A stretch of DNA of 64,000 nucleotides. Origin: Cryobacterium aureum (GTDB taxonomy: Bacteria; Actinomycetota; Actinomycetes; Actinomycetales; Microbacteriaceae). The stretch covers positions 186,001 through 250,000 of the forward strand of contig NZ_PPTG01000029.1 of NCBI RefSeq assembly GCF_002954245.1. Direction: 5' to 3'. This document shows positions 1-9,300 of the stretch, piece by piece (position 1 is the first letter of the stretch; every line of letters starts with the position of its first letter). The position numbers and the translations under genes were made by a program. The notes beneath the pieces were generated by a model. The model was not told the DNA's origin and made no database searches. It saw only the letters and a list, made by a program, of their open reading frames with translations.

Positions 1-5
1 TCCGC

Positions 6-944
6 TTGATTCGAAGCGCGCGTGCCGAACCCCGCAAGCGGATGCTCAATGCGTACTCCCAACAGGTCGGGCTCGCGTTGGTTCCCGAGATCGTTCCCGA
101 GCTCTCCCTGCGGCTGTATCGCCGCGAGCGTGCCTGGATCGTCGGGTCGATGGTCGGCCTCGTTGCGGGAGTCACGACTTTGGTGGTGACAGACAGTAGC
201 CAGAGCCCCTGGAACGGGCTCCTGGTCGGTATCGCGATGATCGTCGGGTCAACGATCGCGATGATCGTCAAAGATTCCCGCTCAGCTTTCACACCTGTTC
301 CCGACGCACCCCGGCTGGCCCGCAGCGTCTCACCGGGACTGGCCGACTACGTAACGCGGGTCGACCGCACCTTCTCACTGGGTCTGCTCGCTCTGGCCAC
401 CCTTGGTTATATCGCTGTGCTCGGGGTCATCGCCATCAACCCGAGCCGGGTGTTCGACGACGTGTCAGTGCGATCCATTCTCTGGCCGGCCGGGCTGCTG
501 CTGGCGCTGGCGACCGCCGCAAGCCTGGTGACCTGGGCGGCGGCCGGCGCGCTGCTCAGCCGTGGCCAGCCGGCCAGTACGTTCATCGAGCTGGCCTGGA
601 GCGACGCCTTTCGCAGCAGCACCCTGCGGAGCCTGATCTACATTCCGGGCATCATTGCCGCCGTCAGCTCTGGCGTTCTGTTTCTGTCCCTGAGCTGGGA
701 GATCAAGCTCCCGGCCCCGGGCTCGGTTGGCGAGATTCTGGTGAATTCCTTCACGATCATGGGGCCGATTCTGCTCGGCATCGTTGCCGCCTGGACCATC
801 ACCAGCCTGCGCAATCGCAGCACGACGCACTACCTGCGCCGGCTCTGGCCCGAAACAGCCGTCGAACTCGACCGGCGCCGGAGCGCGCGCGGTGCCATCG
901 ACGATCAGCCTGATGCGGACAGCCGAACGAGATCCTCGGCATGA
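6..944 (+). CDS. Six-helix integral membrane protein, partner of the GntR gene
   Basis: About 312 residues. Six hydrophobic segments are visible, at roughly residues 43-62, 74-92, 124-145, 158-188, 210-232 and 246-268, and the polar ends are rich in Arg. No enzyme motif is seen. The stop overlaps the next start as ATGA, so it is translated with the GntR regulator at 941. Short YtrA-type GntR regulators are commonly paired with such membrane proteins, so a transport or cell-envelope stress role is possible (inference). The TTG at position 6 is only the first start inside the window; the frame is open to the left edge, so the true start may lie outside. Confidence 0.6.
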   Translation: MIRSARAEPRKRMLNAYSQQVGLALVPEIVPELSLRLYRRERAWIVGSMVGLVAGVTTLVVTDSSQSPWNGLLVGIAMIVGSTIAMIVKDSRSAFTPVPDAPRLARSVSPGLADYVTRVDRTFSLGLLALATLGYIAVLGVIAINPSRVFDDVSVRSILWPAGLLLALATAASLVTWAAAGALLSRGQPASTFIELAWSDAFRSSTLRSLIYIPGIIAAVSSGVLFLSLSWEIKLPAPGSVGEILVNSFTIMGPILLGIVAAWTITSLRNRSTTHYLRRLWPETAVELDRRRSARGAIDDQPDADSRTRSSA

Positions 945-1303
945 TGCTGCTGGTCGATCCGCGTTCGGCAACGCCGCCGTACGAACAATTACGAGTGCAG
1001 GTGCTCGCCGCGGTACAGTCGGGCGACCTGGCTCCCGGCGACAAGCTGCCGACCGTGCGCAAGCTGGCCGAAGACCTGGGGCTGGCCGCCAATACCGTAG
1101 CCCGCACCTACCGCGAGCTCGAGCGCGACGGGGTCATCGAGACGCGCGGCCGCAACGGATCCTTTATCGCCGCGAGCGGCAACGCTGCCCAGCAACAGGT
1201 GCAGGTCGCGGCGGCCCTGTTCGCCGGCAAGGCGCGCCAACTGGGCGTCGCACCCGAGGAAGCGCTGGGGTTTGCGCGCGCGGCCCTCGGCATCCACTTG
1301 TAG
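941..1303 (+). CDS. GntR-family transcriptional regulator, short YtrA type
   Basis: 120 residues. The N-terminal 70 form a GntR winged helix: the PPYEQLRVQV opening, then GDKLPTVRKLAEDLGLAANT followed by ARTYRELERDGVIETR, the helix-turn-helix and wing. Only about 40 residues follow, too few for a large effector domain, which is typical of the YtrA subfamily. It overlaps the upstream membrane-protein gene by 4 bases, suggesting it controls that operon. Two ATG codons are adjacent at 941 and 944; 941 gives the ATGA overlap and is preferred. Confidence 0.85.
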   Translation: MMLLVDPRSATPPYEQLRVQVLAAVQSGDLAPGDKLPTVRKLAEDLGLAANTVARTYRELERDGVIETRGRNGSFIAASGNAAQQQVQVAAALFAGKARQLGVAPEEALGFARAALGIHL

Positions 1304-1316
1304 CTGCCGCTACTTC

Positions 1317-1392
1317 GGACGGGGCCCAGGCCCCGTCCACGGGCCCAGTTTACAAACTGGGCCCACGGTCCGGGCCCAGGCCCCGTCCGGAC
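1317..1392. terminator. Three tandem palindromes between convergent genes, likely bidirectional terminator
   Basis: Three GC-rich dyads lie between the GntR gene and the converging oleD gene. 1317-1338 has perfect 10-base arms around CA. 1341-1364 has perfect 11-base arms (GGGCCCAGTTT) around AC. About 1368-1392 is an imperfect copy of the first. A 17-base direct repeat, GGGCCCAGGCCCCGTCC, sits at 1322-1338 and 1372-1388. There is no clear T-run, so a terminator role is inferred from position and stem strength. Confidence 0.6.
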
Positions 1393-1409
1393 TAGATCCG
1401 GGTCGGACG

Positions 1410-2399
1410 TTACCGAGCGGAGCGGTAGTGGGCCGCGAGGCGCTCGAAGCCCTCGTCGAGGGAGACAGCGGGGGTCCAATTAAGGTCGGCGCGCGTGCGA
1501 CGCTGGTCGAACCAGTGCGCGGTCGAGAGCTGCTCGGCCAGAAACCGGGTCATTGGCGGCTGATCGCCCCCCGGTCGACGCCGCCAGATGGTCTCAATGA
1601 CCGAACCGGCCACCCGGGCAGCGGATGCCGGCACCCGCCACCCGGGCGCGGCCACGCCTGCTGCCCCGCAGATTCCGGCGAGGAGTTCAGCGACCGGGCG
1701 TGGTTCACCGTTGGTGATCACGTAGGACTGACCGTGAACCGACACAGCGGCGTCGAGCGCCGCGTGGATCGCCGAGGCCGCATTGTCGATGTAGGTCGTG
1801 TCGATGAGCGCCGCGCCGTGTCCGAGCAGCGGCAGCCGTCCGCGGCGGGCGCGGTCGACGATTCGGTCGATCAGCTGGGTATCGCCCGGACCCCAGACCA
1901 GGTGCGGGCGCACGGCGACCACGCTGAATCCGGAAGCATCAGCGGCGAGCGCGAGCAGTTCGGCCCGAGCCTTGGTTCGGGCATAGTCGCCGCGGGCGTG
2001 CTCGGGCGAGGCAGGCAGTGCGTCGGAGCCCGCGATCGACGAACCGGCGTGCGCAACCGAGGGCGACGAGACGTAGACGAAACGCGAGACGCCGGCATCC
2101 TGGGACGCCTGCAGCACGGTACGAGTGCCACCGACGTTGACCGCCTCGAACTCGGCCGGGTCACCGGTGAGTGAGACCTTGGCGGCGAGGTGCACGACCG
2201 CGTCCATGCCGCTCACGGCGTAAGCGAGGCCGGCATATGGGATGTCGGCGGCCGTCGTGATCGAGCCGTGCACGTCTTCGATGCCCGGCAGGCCCGACGA
2301 CCGACGCTGAAAGGTGCGCACCTCGTGCCCGGCCGAGCTGATGCGGTCGGCGACGGCGCGACCGAGAAAGCCGCTGGCTCCCGTCACCAGCACTCTCAT
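1410..2399 (-). CDS. oleD: OleD, NADPH-dependent 2-alkyl-3-ketoalkanoate reductase (olefin synthesis)
   Basis: 329 residues from the ATG at 2399, which has GAGGGG six bases upstream. It is an extended short-chain dehydrogenase: Rossmann motif VLVTGASGFLGRAV at the N terminus and the Tyr-x3-Lys pair in GDYARTKARAE. In the ole pathway OleD reduces the beta-keto acid made by OleA to a beta-hydroxy acid. It is the last gene of oleA-oleBC-oleD, 10 bases after oleBC. The family includes 3-beta-hydroxysteroid dehydrogenase-like epimerases; the specific call rests on the adjacent oleA and oleBC. Confidence 0.86.
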   Translation of the reverse strand: MRVLVTGASGFLGRAVADRISSAGHEVRTFQRRSSGLPGIEDVHGSITTAADIPYAGLAYAVSGMDAVVHLAAKVSLTGDPAEFEAVNVGGTRTVLQASQDAGVSRFVYVSSPSVAHAGSSIAGSDALPASPEHARGDYARTKARAELLALAADASGFSVVAVRPHLVWGPGDTQLIDRIVDRARRGRLPLLGHGAALIDTTYIDNAASAIHAALDAAVSVHGQSYVITNGEPRPVAELLAGICGAAGVAAPGWRVPASAARVAGSVIETIWRRRPGGDQPPMTRFLAEQLSTAHWFDQRRTRADLNWTPAVSLDEGFERLAAHYRSAR

Positions 2400-2409
2400 A
2401 GCGCGCCCC

Positions 2410-5121
2410 TCATGGCTTAGTCCAGCGACCACCCGCGAGGATGCCGGTCGCCCAGCGCGAGAGCCGGCTGCGGTCGATCTTGGAGTTGTGCCGAATGTCG
2501 GTCGGCAGACCGGAAACGACGAGCACGGCGGCGACCGGTGAGCCCACGGCCGCGCGCACTGCGGCAGCGAGGGGCTCTGCAGCTCGGTGCACCCGGCGGG
2601 CCGGCGGTACCGTTTCGATCACGGCGACCTGCTGTTGGGTGCCGAGTGGGCCGACACCGACGAAGGCCGCGCGAAAAACGTCGGGCAGGTTTTCGATGCG
2701 CTGCTCCGGCCCGACCGGGGTGGTGACGCCGGCGGCCGTCACGATGATGTGCGGCATTCGCCCCTCCACCCAAAGGCGGCCTGCACTGTCGAGGTGACCG
2801 ACGTCGCCGGTGCGATGCCACCGTTCGCCCGCCACTGCGCTGCGGCGCGAGGCACGCTCGGTGAGCCAGAGCCGGTCGTAGTGATCCTTGACATGCGGCG
2901 CCGACACGACGATCTCGCCGGTCACGTCGGGTTCCTCCGACAGGTCGCCAACGGATGCCCCACTCGCGTCGAGCGCGCTGATCCGGATGCGAGTGGTCGC
3001 GGTCGACCCGCCGACGCAGACTCCCCCGGCGGGGTTCGCGGTGTCACTCAGCGACTCCGCGGCGGCGCGAATCCCCCCGAGCGTGATGTCGGCCATGAGC
3101 AGGCCCTCGGTCATGCCGTATGGCGTGTGCGCGGTTGCCCCCGGCATGAGGTGGGCGGCCTCCGCGAGCAGGCTCTCCGAGATGGGGGCGCCGGCTGAGA
3201 GAAAGCGCTGCACGCCAGCGAGCGCGGCGTGATCGGCGGGGGTGAGCGCGTCGGCGGTCGCGACGACATTCACCAGGGCGGCGGGCGAAAGAAAGACGAC
3301 GGTCGCGTCAATCGCGGCGACGGCGGCCGCGACCGCGGTGGCGGTGAGGGTCTTGGGCGCCGTCACGTCCATGTCGGGGGTGACCGACCGAGCACCGAGG
3401 GCCGGACCGAGCAGCGCGAACGGAGCGAATCCGGCGACGAGGCCGGTGCCGACGCCGACGCCGTACTGCAGAAAGAGGGCGCGGCTCACAGCGGAGAGCT
3501 GGCCGTGCGTGTAGACGACACCCTTGGCCGGGCCGGTCGACCCGGAGGTGAACAGCACGGCGGCCGGGTCGGCGGGCACCGGCTCGACCGGGAGTTCGTC
3601 GCCAGCTGCGAGCCGCGCCTGACCCAGATCGATCAGCTCGGCGAGGGTGTGCTCGATGCCGAGCAGCCGGGCCATCGGCGCCGGAAAGCGGGCGACCGAG
3701 ATCTTACGTCCGGGCCAGCCGAGCGCGCGGGCGGCCATCAGGCCGGGAGCTGCTCCGATCACGAAGTCGGGGCGGGCACCGCGCACGGCGCGGGTGAGGC
3801 CGGCCAGGCCGAGGCCGGCATCCGCTACGACGACGATCGCGCCGATGCGCACGCAGGCGTAGAGCACCGCGGTGAGGTCGGCGCTCGGCGGCACGAGGAG
3901 GGAAACGCGGTCGCCGGGCCCCACGCCAATGTGCACGAGACCGGCCGCGATCTGGCGCACGCGCCGAGAGAGTAGCCGCCAGCTGACCGTGCGCGGGGCC
4001 GGCTGCATGTCGACGAGGGCGGTCTCGTCGGAGTCCTTGAGAGTGTCTAGGTAGTGCCAAAGCGGATGCGTCCCCACGGCTTGCCACGCGGCCGTCGGTC
4101 CCTCTGTGGCGGTCTCGCTCGCAGCAGACTCGCTGTCCGCAACGGCATCGCCCAACCAGAGCAGCGCGGTGGCGGCGTAGTCCGCGTCTTCGGCGATCAG
4201 GTGCCCCGCGCCCTCGAACCGGTGAACGTGGGCGTGCGGCATCCGTTCGACCAGGTCGTCGAGGTAGCGGTCGCTGAAAATCGGATCCCGGGGGCCCCAG
4301 AGCAGCAGCGTCGGCACCGCGAGCGACCGCACGGTCTCGGCGATGCGGTCGAGTTCCGGACGACTCTCGTGCGTGAGCGCCACCGGGATGTCGGCGACGA
4401 AGCCGCCAATTCCGCCACGGCGGTCGCTCGTCAGGTACGGAGCGTGGTAGCCGCGCTTGACCTCGGTCGACAGTGGCGGATGTGCCAGCGCCAGCGTCGT
4501 GGCGAGAAAGGCCGGCGTGGCCACGGTCGCCGGTCCGAGAATGCCGCGCCCGAGCGCGAGCCGCAACGGCCCCGGAATCTTGTCGCTGACGCTCTGGTGC
4601 ACCGCGGTGTTGAGCAGCATGATGCCGGTCAGCAGTTCGGGGTGGTCGACGGCCCAACCGAGCGAGACGACGCCGCCCCAATCGTGACCGAATGTGATCA
4701 CCGGGCCGGCCAGTTCGAGGGCGTCGGTGAGGTCGCCGAGGTCTTGCACCCGGCGGGCGAGCGGGCGGAACACTCCAGTTCGCGCCGAGAAGCCCATGTC
4801 GAGCTGGTCCACAGCGATCACACGCCAGGCGGGCGCACCCGACTGTGCTGCATCCCTTGCTTCAGACAACAACCTGCGCCAGAGATACGACCAGGTCGGG
4901 TTGCCGTGCACGCACAGAATCGTTCCGACCGGAATCACTCCGAGCGCATCAAGCTGCGGCCCGTTGTCGAGCAGGTGCCAGCCGTGGGTCACGCCGCCCG
5001 CAGTACCGTTCTCCTCGACGTCAATGAGCCGTGACCACCCTGCGTCCAGCCCTGACAGGCCCGTCGGCGGCAATGCGGCCGGGACCGAGGTAGCGACGGG
5101 CAGGCGACGGGGGCCCACCAT
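2410..5121 (-). CDS. oleBC: OleBC fusion: beta-lactone decarboxylase plus beta-lactone synthetase
   Basis: About 903 residues. Residues 1-330 are an alpha/beta hydrolase of the haloalkane-dehalogenase type: HGNPTWSYLW near 73, nucleophile Asp about 148 in GHDWGG, a likely acid Asp about 280 (GPRDPIF) and His about 308 (GAGHLI). Residues 345-900 are an AMP-forming synthetase with the phosphate loop FTSGSTGPAKG near 525-535. By family knowledge OleC converts beta-hydroxy acid to beta-lactone and OleB decarboxylates it to a cis-alkene. The fusion is known from actinobacteria. The TGATG junction with oleA favours the ATG at 5121 over the GTG at 5124. Confidence 0.9.
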   Translation of the reverse strand: MVGPRRLPVATSVPAALPPTGLSGLDAGWSRLIDVEENGTAGGVTHGWHLLDNGPQLDALGVIPVGTILCVHGNPTWSYLWRRLLSEARDAAQSGAPAWRVIAVDQLDMGFSARTGVFRPLARRVQDLGDLTDALELAGPVITFGHDWGGVVSLGWAVDHPELLTGIMLLNTAVHQSVSDKIPGPLRLALGRGILGPATVATPAFLATTLALAHPPLSTEVKRGYHAPYLTSDRRGGIGGFVADIPVALTHESRPELDRIAETVRSLAVPTLLLWGPRDPIFSDRYLDDLVERMPHAHVHRFEGAGHLIAEDADYAATALLWLGDAVADSESAASETATEGPTAAWQAVGTHPLWHYLDTLKDSDETALVDMQPAPRTVSWRLLSRRVRQIAAGLVHIGVGPGDRVSLLVPPSADLTAVLYACVRIGAIVVVADAGLGLAGLTRAVRGARPDFVIGAAPGLMAARALGWPGRKISVARFPAPMARLLGIEHTLAELIDLGQARLAAGDELPVEPVPADPAAVLFTSGSTGPAKGVVYTHGQLSAVSRALFLQYGVGVGTGLVAGFAPFALLGPALGARSVTPDMDVTAPKTLTATAVAAAVAAIDATVVFLSPAALVNVVATADALTPADHAALAGVQRFLSAGAPISESLLAEAAHLMPGATAHTPYGMTEGLLMADITLGGIRAAAESLSDTANPAGGVCVGGSTATTRIRISALDASGASVGDLSEEPDVTGEIVVSAPHVKDHYDRLWLTERASRRSAVAGERWHRTGDVGHLDSAGRLWVEGRMPHIIVTAAGVTTPVGPEQRIENLPDVFRAAFVGVGPLGTQQQVAVIETVPPARRVHRAAEPLAAAVRAAVGSPVAAVLVVSGLPTDIRHNSKIDRSRLSRWATGILAGGRWTKP

Positions 5122-6143
5122 CACCAGACGAGTTCCATCATGGCGGTGTTGAGCCCGGAGCCGACGCCCATGAGCAGCACCCGGTTGCCCGGCTCGAGCT
5201 TCGACGTCTCCTGCGAGAGCGTAATCGGAATCGACGCCGGGCCAACGTTGCCGAGCGTTGGATAGGTCAACGGCACCTTGGTTTTATCCATGCCGGTGGC
5301 CTTCACGATGGCGTTGGTGTGCACGTCCGAAACCTGGTGCACGATGTAGCGGTCCATGTCCGACCAGCTCCAGTCGCGTTTGGCTTCGGTCCAGGCCGAG
5401 ACGACCAGTTCCATGCCGCCCTTGAGCAGCGCCTTGGCGTCGGTGAACATGCCGTCGACGCTGCCGACGCAGAGTCCGTTGAACTGGGTGGCCGCGCGGG
5501 TGACCCCGCCAAGGATGCGGTGTCCGGCGGGGTGGGCATCCGCTGGGCCGAGCACGGCAGCGGCGGCGCCGGAACCGAGGGTGAGGCTCGCGAACTCACT
5601 CATGAAGTCTTTGCGCTTGATACCCGGGCGGCCCAGGCGGTCGATGGTGTTGGCCTGGATCTCGTCGGCGTCTTCGCCGTCGATGATCACGGCGTACTTG
5701 ACCTGCCCGCTGTCGATGAGCTGCGCGGCGAGCGTCATACCGTTGACGAAGCCGAGGCAGGCGTTGGCGATGTCGAAGTTGATCGCCGACGACGGCAGGC
5801 CGAGTCCGTGGTGGATACGCACGGCCACCGAGGGTTCGAGGTGCTTACGAGTGACCGAGGTGTTGATGAGCAGGCCCACGTCGCTCGGCTTGATGCCGGC
5901 TTCGTGCAACGCGATCTTGCCTGCCTTGACCGCGGCGTCGTCAAAGGTCTCGTTCGGGCCCCAGTTGCGTCGCTCGTAAACACCAGCCACGCGCTGCAGC
6001 AACCCGGTGGGCAGTTTGAGGCGCGTCAAAACGGGCTTCAGGCGTCGGTCGATTTCTTCGGACGTCGTGATGAGGGGCGCCATCAGGCTGGCTACCGACA
6101 ACAAAGCGACGTTTCGATGCGTCGTCGTCGCGTTTCCGTTCAA
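5121..6143 (-). CDS. oleA: OleA, thiolase-fold acyl-CoA head-to-head condensing enzyme
   Basis: 340 residues of the KAS III/thiolase fold. The catalytic set is visible: Cys129 (NACLGF), His269 (YIVHQV) and Asn299 (LGNVGPAS), with Glu103 in HLEPSV. These fit the Cys, His, Asn and second-subunit Glu of characterised OleA with a constant offset of 14-16. OleA joins two fatty acyl-CoAs to a beta-keto acid. Start is TTG at 6143, preceded by AGGGG seven bases upstream. First gene of the ole operon. A plain FabH is less likely because of oleBC and oleD next door. Confidence 0.92.
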   Translation of the reverse strand: MNGNATTTHRNVALLSVASLMAPLITTSEEIDRRLKPVLTRLKLPTGLLQRVAGVYERRNWGPNETFDDAAVKAGKIALHEAGIKPSDVGLLINTSVTRKHLEPSVAVRIHHGLGLPSSAINFDIANACLGFVNGMTLAAQLIDSGQVKYAVIIDGEDADEIQANTIDRLGRPGIKRKDFMSEFASLTLGSGAAAAVLGPADAHPAGHRILGGVTRAATQFNGLCVGSVDGMFTDAKALLKGGMELVVSAWTEAKRDWSWSDMDRYIVHQVSDVHTNAIVKATGMDKTKVPLTYPTLGNVGPASIPITLSQETSKLEPGNRVLLMGVGSGLNTAMMELVW

Positions 6144-6347
6144 GCGTGAACCCCTGTCGAATTGTGGACAGCGGTAATCATACGTCCCCTATAAGTTTGC
6201 CCCATGAAACTGTATGCAAACCGCATGCGACCTGTGAGCGCTCGGGGGGGCCGTGCAAAACTGCGGAGATTGCGCTGGCGACCGCCCGAAATCCAGCAGC
6301 TAGGGGCGATAGGACGAAATCTCCGCAGATCTGACCGCTGATTCGGT

Positions 6348-9300
6348 TTAGATCACGCCCTCGGAGAGTGTGCTCGGGTTGCCGAACCGGTGCGCGGTAA
6401 TCGAGATGGCCTGTTCCCGCATAAACGGCAGCACCTCGATGCGGCCGGCCTGGGTGACCGCGTTTGAGTACACCGCGAGGTCTGGGCTGCCGTTGACCGC
6501 TTCGGCCAACGCGGATGCCTCCACCCGCGCTCCCAGCACTGGGTCGCTGCCGATGAGGCGCACCCGGCTGGCCGTGATTCCGCCTGAACGGGCGCGGCCC
6601 AGCCATTCCTCGTCGGTTTCGACGACCACCGGGATCTCACGCTGGGCGAGGATATTGCGCACGGCTGGCGGCACCGGAACGCTGCTCGACACGTCGTAGC
6701 GTGACGTCGACAGTGTCGCGGCGGCGATCACGCGCAGCAGCTGCGCGAGCGTTCCGCTCTCGGACAGGCGTACCGTGACCGGCAGCGCGCGGTAGCGGAA
6801 CAGGTTGCGCTCCACTCCGAGACCGGTCGCGTCGCGCACGACGTTGAATTCCTCGCGCCAGGCGAGGGCATCGCTCACTGCCGAACGACGCAGCACGTCG
6901 AAGTCGGCGTAGTCGAGGAACGGCTGGCTGGCTTCGATGATGTCGGTGACCCGCTGCTCGAGGCCGCGCAGGTGCAGGGTCGAGCTGTTGCGGCCCGGTT
7001 CGTTGACCCAGCTGCCGAGGCCGTAGAGGTAGTTCGGTCCGCCGGCCTTGGTGCCGGCGCCCACGGCTGAACGCTTCCAGCCGCCGAACGGCTGGCGCTG
7101 CACGATGGCGCCGGTGATGCCGCGGTTTACGTAGAGGTTGCCGGCTTCGATCGTGTCAACCCAGAGTGCCAGTTCATCGGCGTCGAGCGAGTGCAGTCCG
7201 GTGGTCAGGCCATAGTCGACCGCGTTCTGAAAGCGGATGGCTTCTTCCAGGTTGCGCGCGTGCATCACGCCGAGCACCGGTCCGAAGAACTCGGTGAGGT
7301 GAAAGTACGATCCGGGAGCGACACCGGTGCGAATTCCCGGTGACCACAGCTTGCCGGTCTCATCGAGCTGCTTCGGCTCGACCAACCACTGCTCTTCGGC
7401 GCCGAGGGTGGTGAGGGCGTGCAACAGTTTGCCGTCGGCCGGCATCATGATCGGACCCATCTGGGTCACCGGGTCGCTCGCCGGGCCGATCTTGATCGAG
7501 GTCGCGGCGTCGACCAACTGGCCGAGGAAGCGCTCCGATTTGGCGACCGATCCGACCAGGATCACTAGGCTCGCGGCCGAGCACTTCTGGCCGGCGTGAC
7601 CGAAAGCGCTCTTCACGACGTCGGCGGCGGCCAGGTCGAAGTCGGCCGACGGGGTGACGATGATGGCGTTCTTACCGCTCGTTTCGGCGAGCAGCGGCAG
7701 GTCGTGCCGGAACGAACGGAACAGCTCGGCCGTCTCGTAGCCGCCGGTGAGAATGACGCGGTTCACCGCGGGGTGCGCGATGAGCTTGGCTCCGAGGTCA
7801 CGGTGCGGCAGGTTGACCAGCGCGAGCAGCTCGCGCGGGATGCCGGCTTCCCAGAGGGCTTCGACGACGACCGCGCCGGTGCGCTGGGCGACGGTGGCGG
7901 GCTTGACGACGACGCCGGCACCGGAGGCGAGGGCGGCGAGCATGCCGCCGGCCGGGATAGCGGTCGGGAAGTTCCACGGCGGGGTGACCACGATGAGCTT
8001 GGACGGCACGAAGATCGCGCCCTGCACTCGGTCGAGGTCCTTCGCCCGCTCGGCGTAGTAGTGGGCGAAGTCCACGGCCTCGCTCACCTCGGCATCGCCC
8101 TCTGTGATGGTCTTTCCGCACTCGCTCGCCATGACCTCGATCAGGCGATCGCGGTTGGCGGCGAGCGCCAGCCCGGCACGGTGCAGCACGGCGGCGCGTT
8201 CGGCGCCGGTCTTCTGGCCCCAGGCGGCTCCGGCCTCGAGCACACCGTCGATGATCAGGTTGAGTGCGGCCTCGTCGGGAACGGCGGCGGCCTCAATCGT
8301 CTCGGTACCGAGAACGGATGCGTCAGCCCGGGCCAAAATCCGTCGGCCCCAGGCGCGGTTGGCGGGCAGCGAGGGGTCGGTGTCGGGTTCGTTGTGGAAG
8401 GTCGAGTGCAGGGGAACCGAGCCGCGGGTGATGCCGAGCAGCGCACTGGTCAGTTGCGGGTCGGCGTCGGAAGCGGTCTCGATGCCCGTGCTGCGGGCAT
8501 CCGTGTGGGCGGCGGCAAGCCGATCAAGGTCGTAGCTGCTGGAGCGGTCCTGCACGCGGTTGGGCGTGGGTACCCGGTCGTCGAGCGCGTCGAGGGAGGC
8601 CTGGAAGCGGGCCTTTTCGCGGTTGAACAGCTCGGGGTTACTGGTCAGCTCGAACACGGCCGACATGAAGTTTTCCGAGCTCGCGTTCTCTTCGAGACGG
8701 CGAATGAGGTAGCTGATGGCCACGTCGAACTGGGACGGGTCGACAACGGGCGTGTAGAGCAGCAGTTGCCCGACGTCCTTGCGCACGGCTTGGGCCTGGC
8801 CGGTCGCCATGCCGAGCAGCATCTCGAACTCGACCCGGTCGTCCACGCCGCGGGCGACGCTGAGCAGGTGCGCCCAGGCCACGTCGAACAGGTTGTGGCC
8901 GGCGATGCCGAGCTTGACGGCGTCGGTGTTCTGCGGGGTAAGCGCCCAGTTGAGCACGCGCTTGTAGTTGGTGTCGCTGTCCTGTTTGCTCGAAAAGGTG
9001 GCGAGTGGCCAGTCGTGCAGGGCAGCGTCGACGTGCTCCATGGCGAGGTTGGCTCCTTTGACCAGGCGCACCTTGATCGGCGCTCCGCCAGCGGCGCGCC
9101 GGTTCTGGGCCCAGCGGGTGAGTCCTTGGATGGCGCTCAGGGCGTCGGGCAGGTAGGCCTGCAGCACGATTCCGGCCTCGAGCTGGGCGAGTTGCGGCTG
9201 GTCGAGCAACCCCTCGAACACCGCGATGGTGAGGTCGAGGTCGCGGTACTCCTCCATGTCGAGGTTGATGAACTTCGGGGTAGCGGATGCCGCAGCGAGC

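Noticed and set aside
4054..5034. 326-codon frame opposite oleBC
   Set aside because: Mirror frame of a conserved fusion enzyme; no protein-like motifs.
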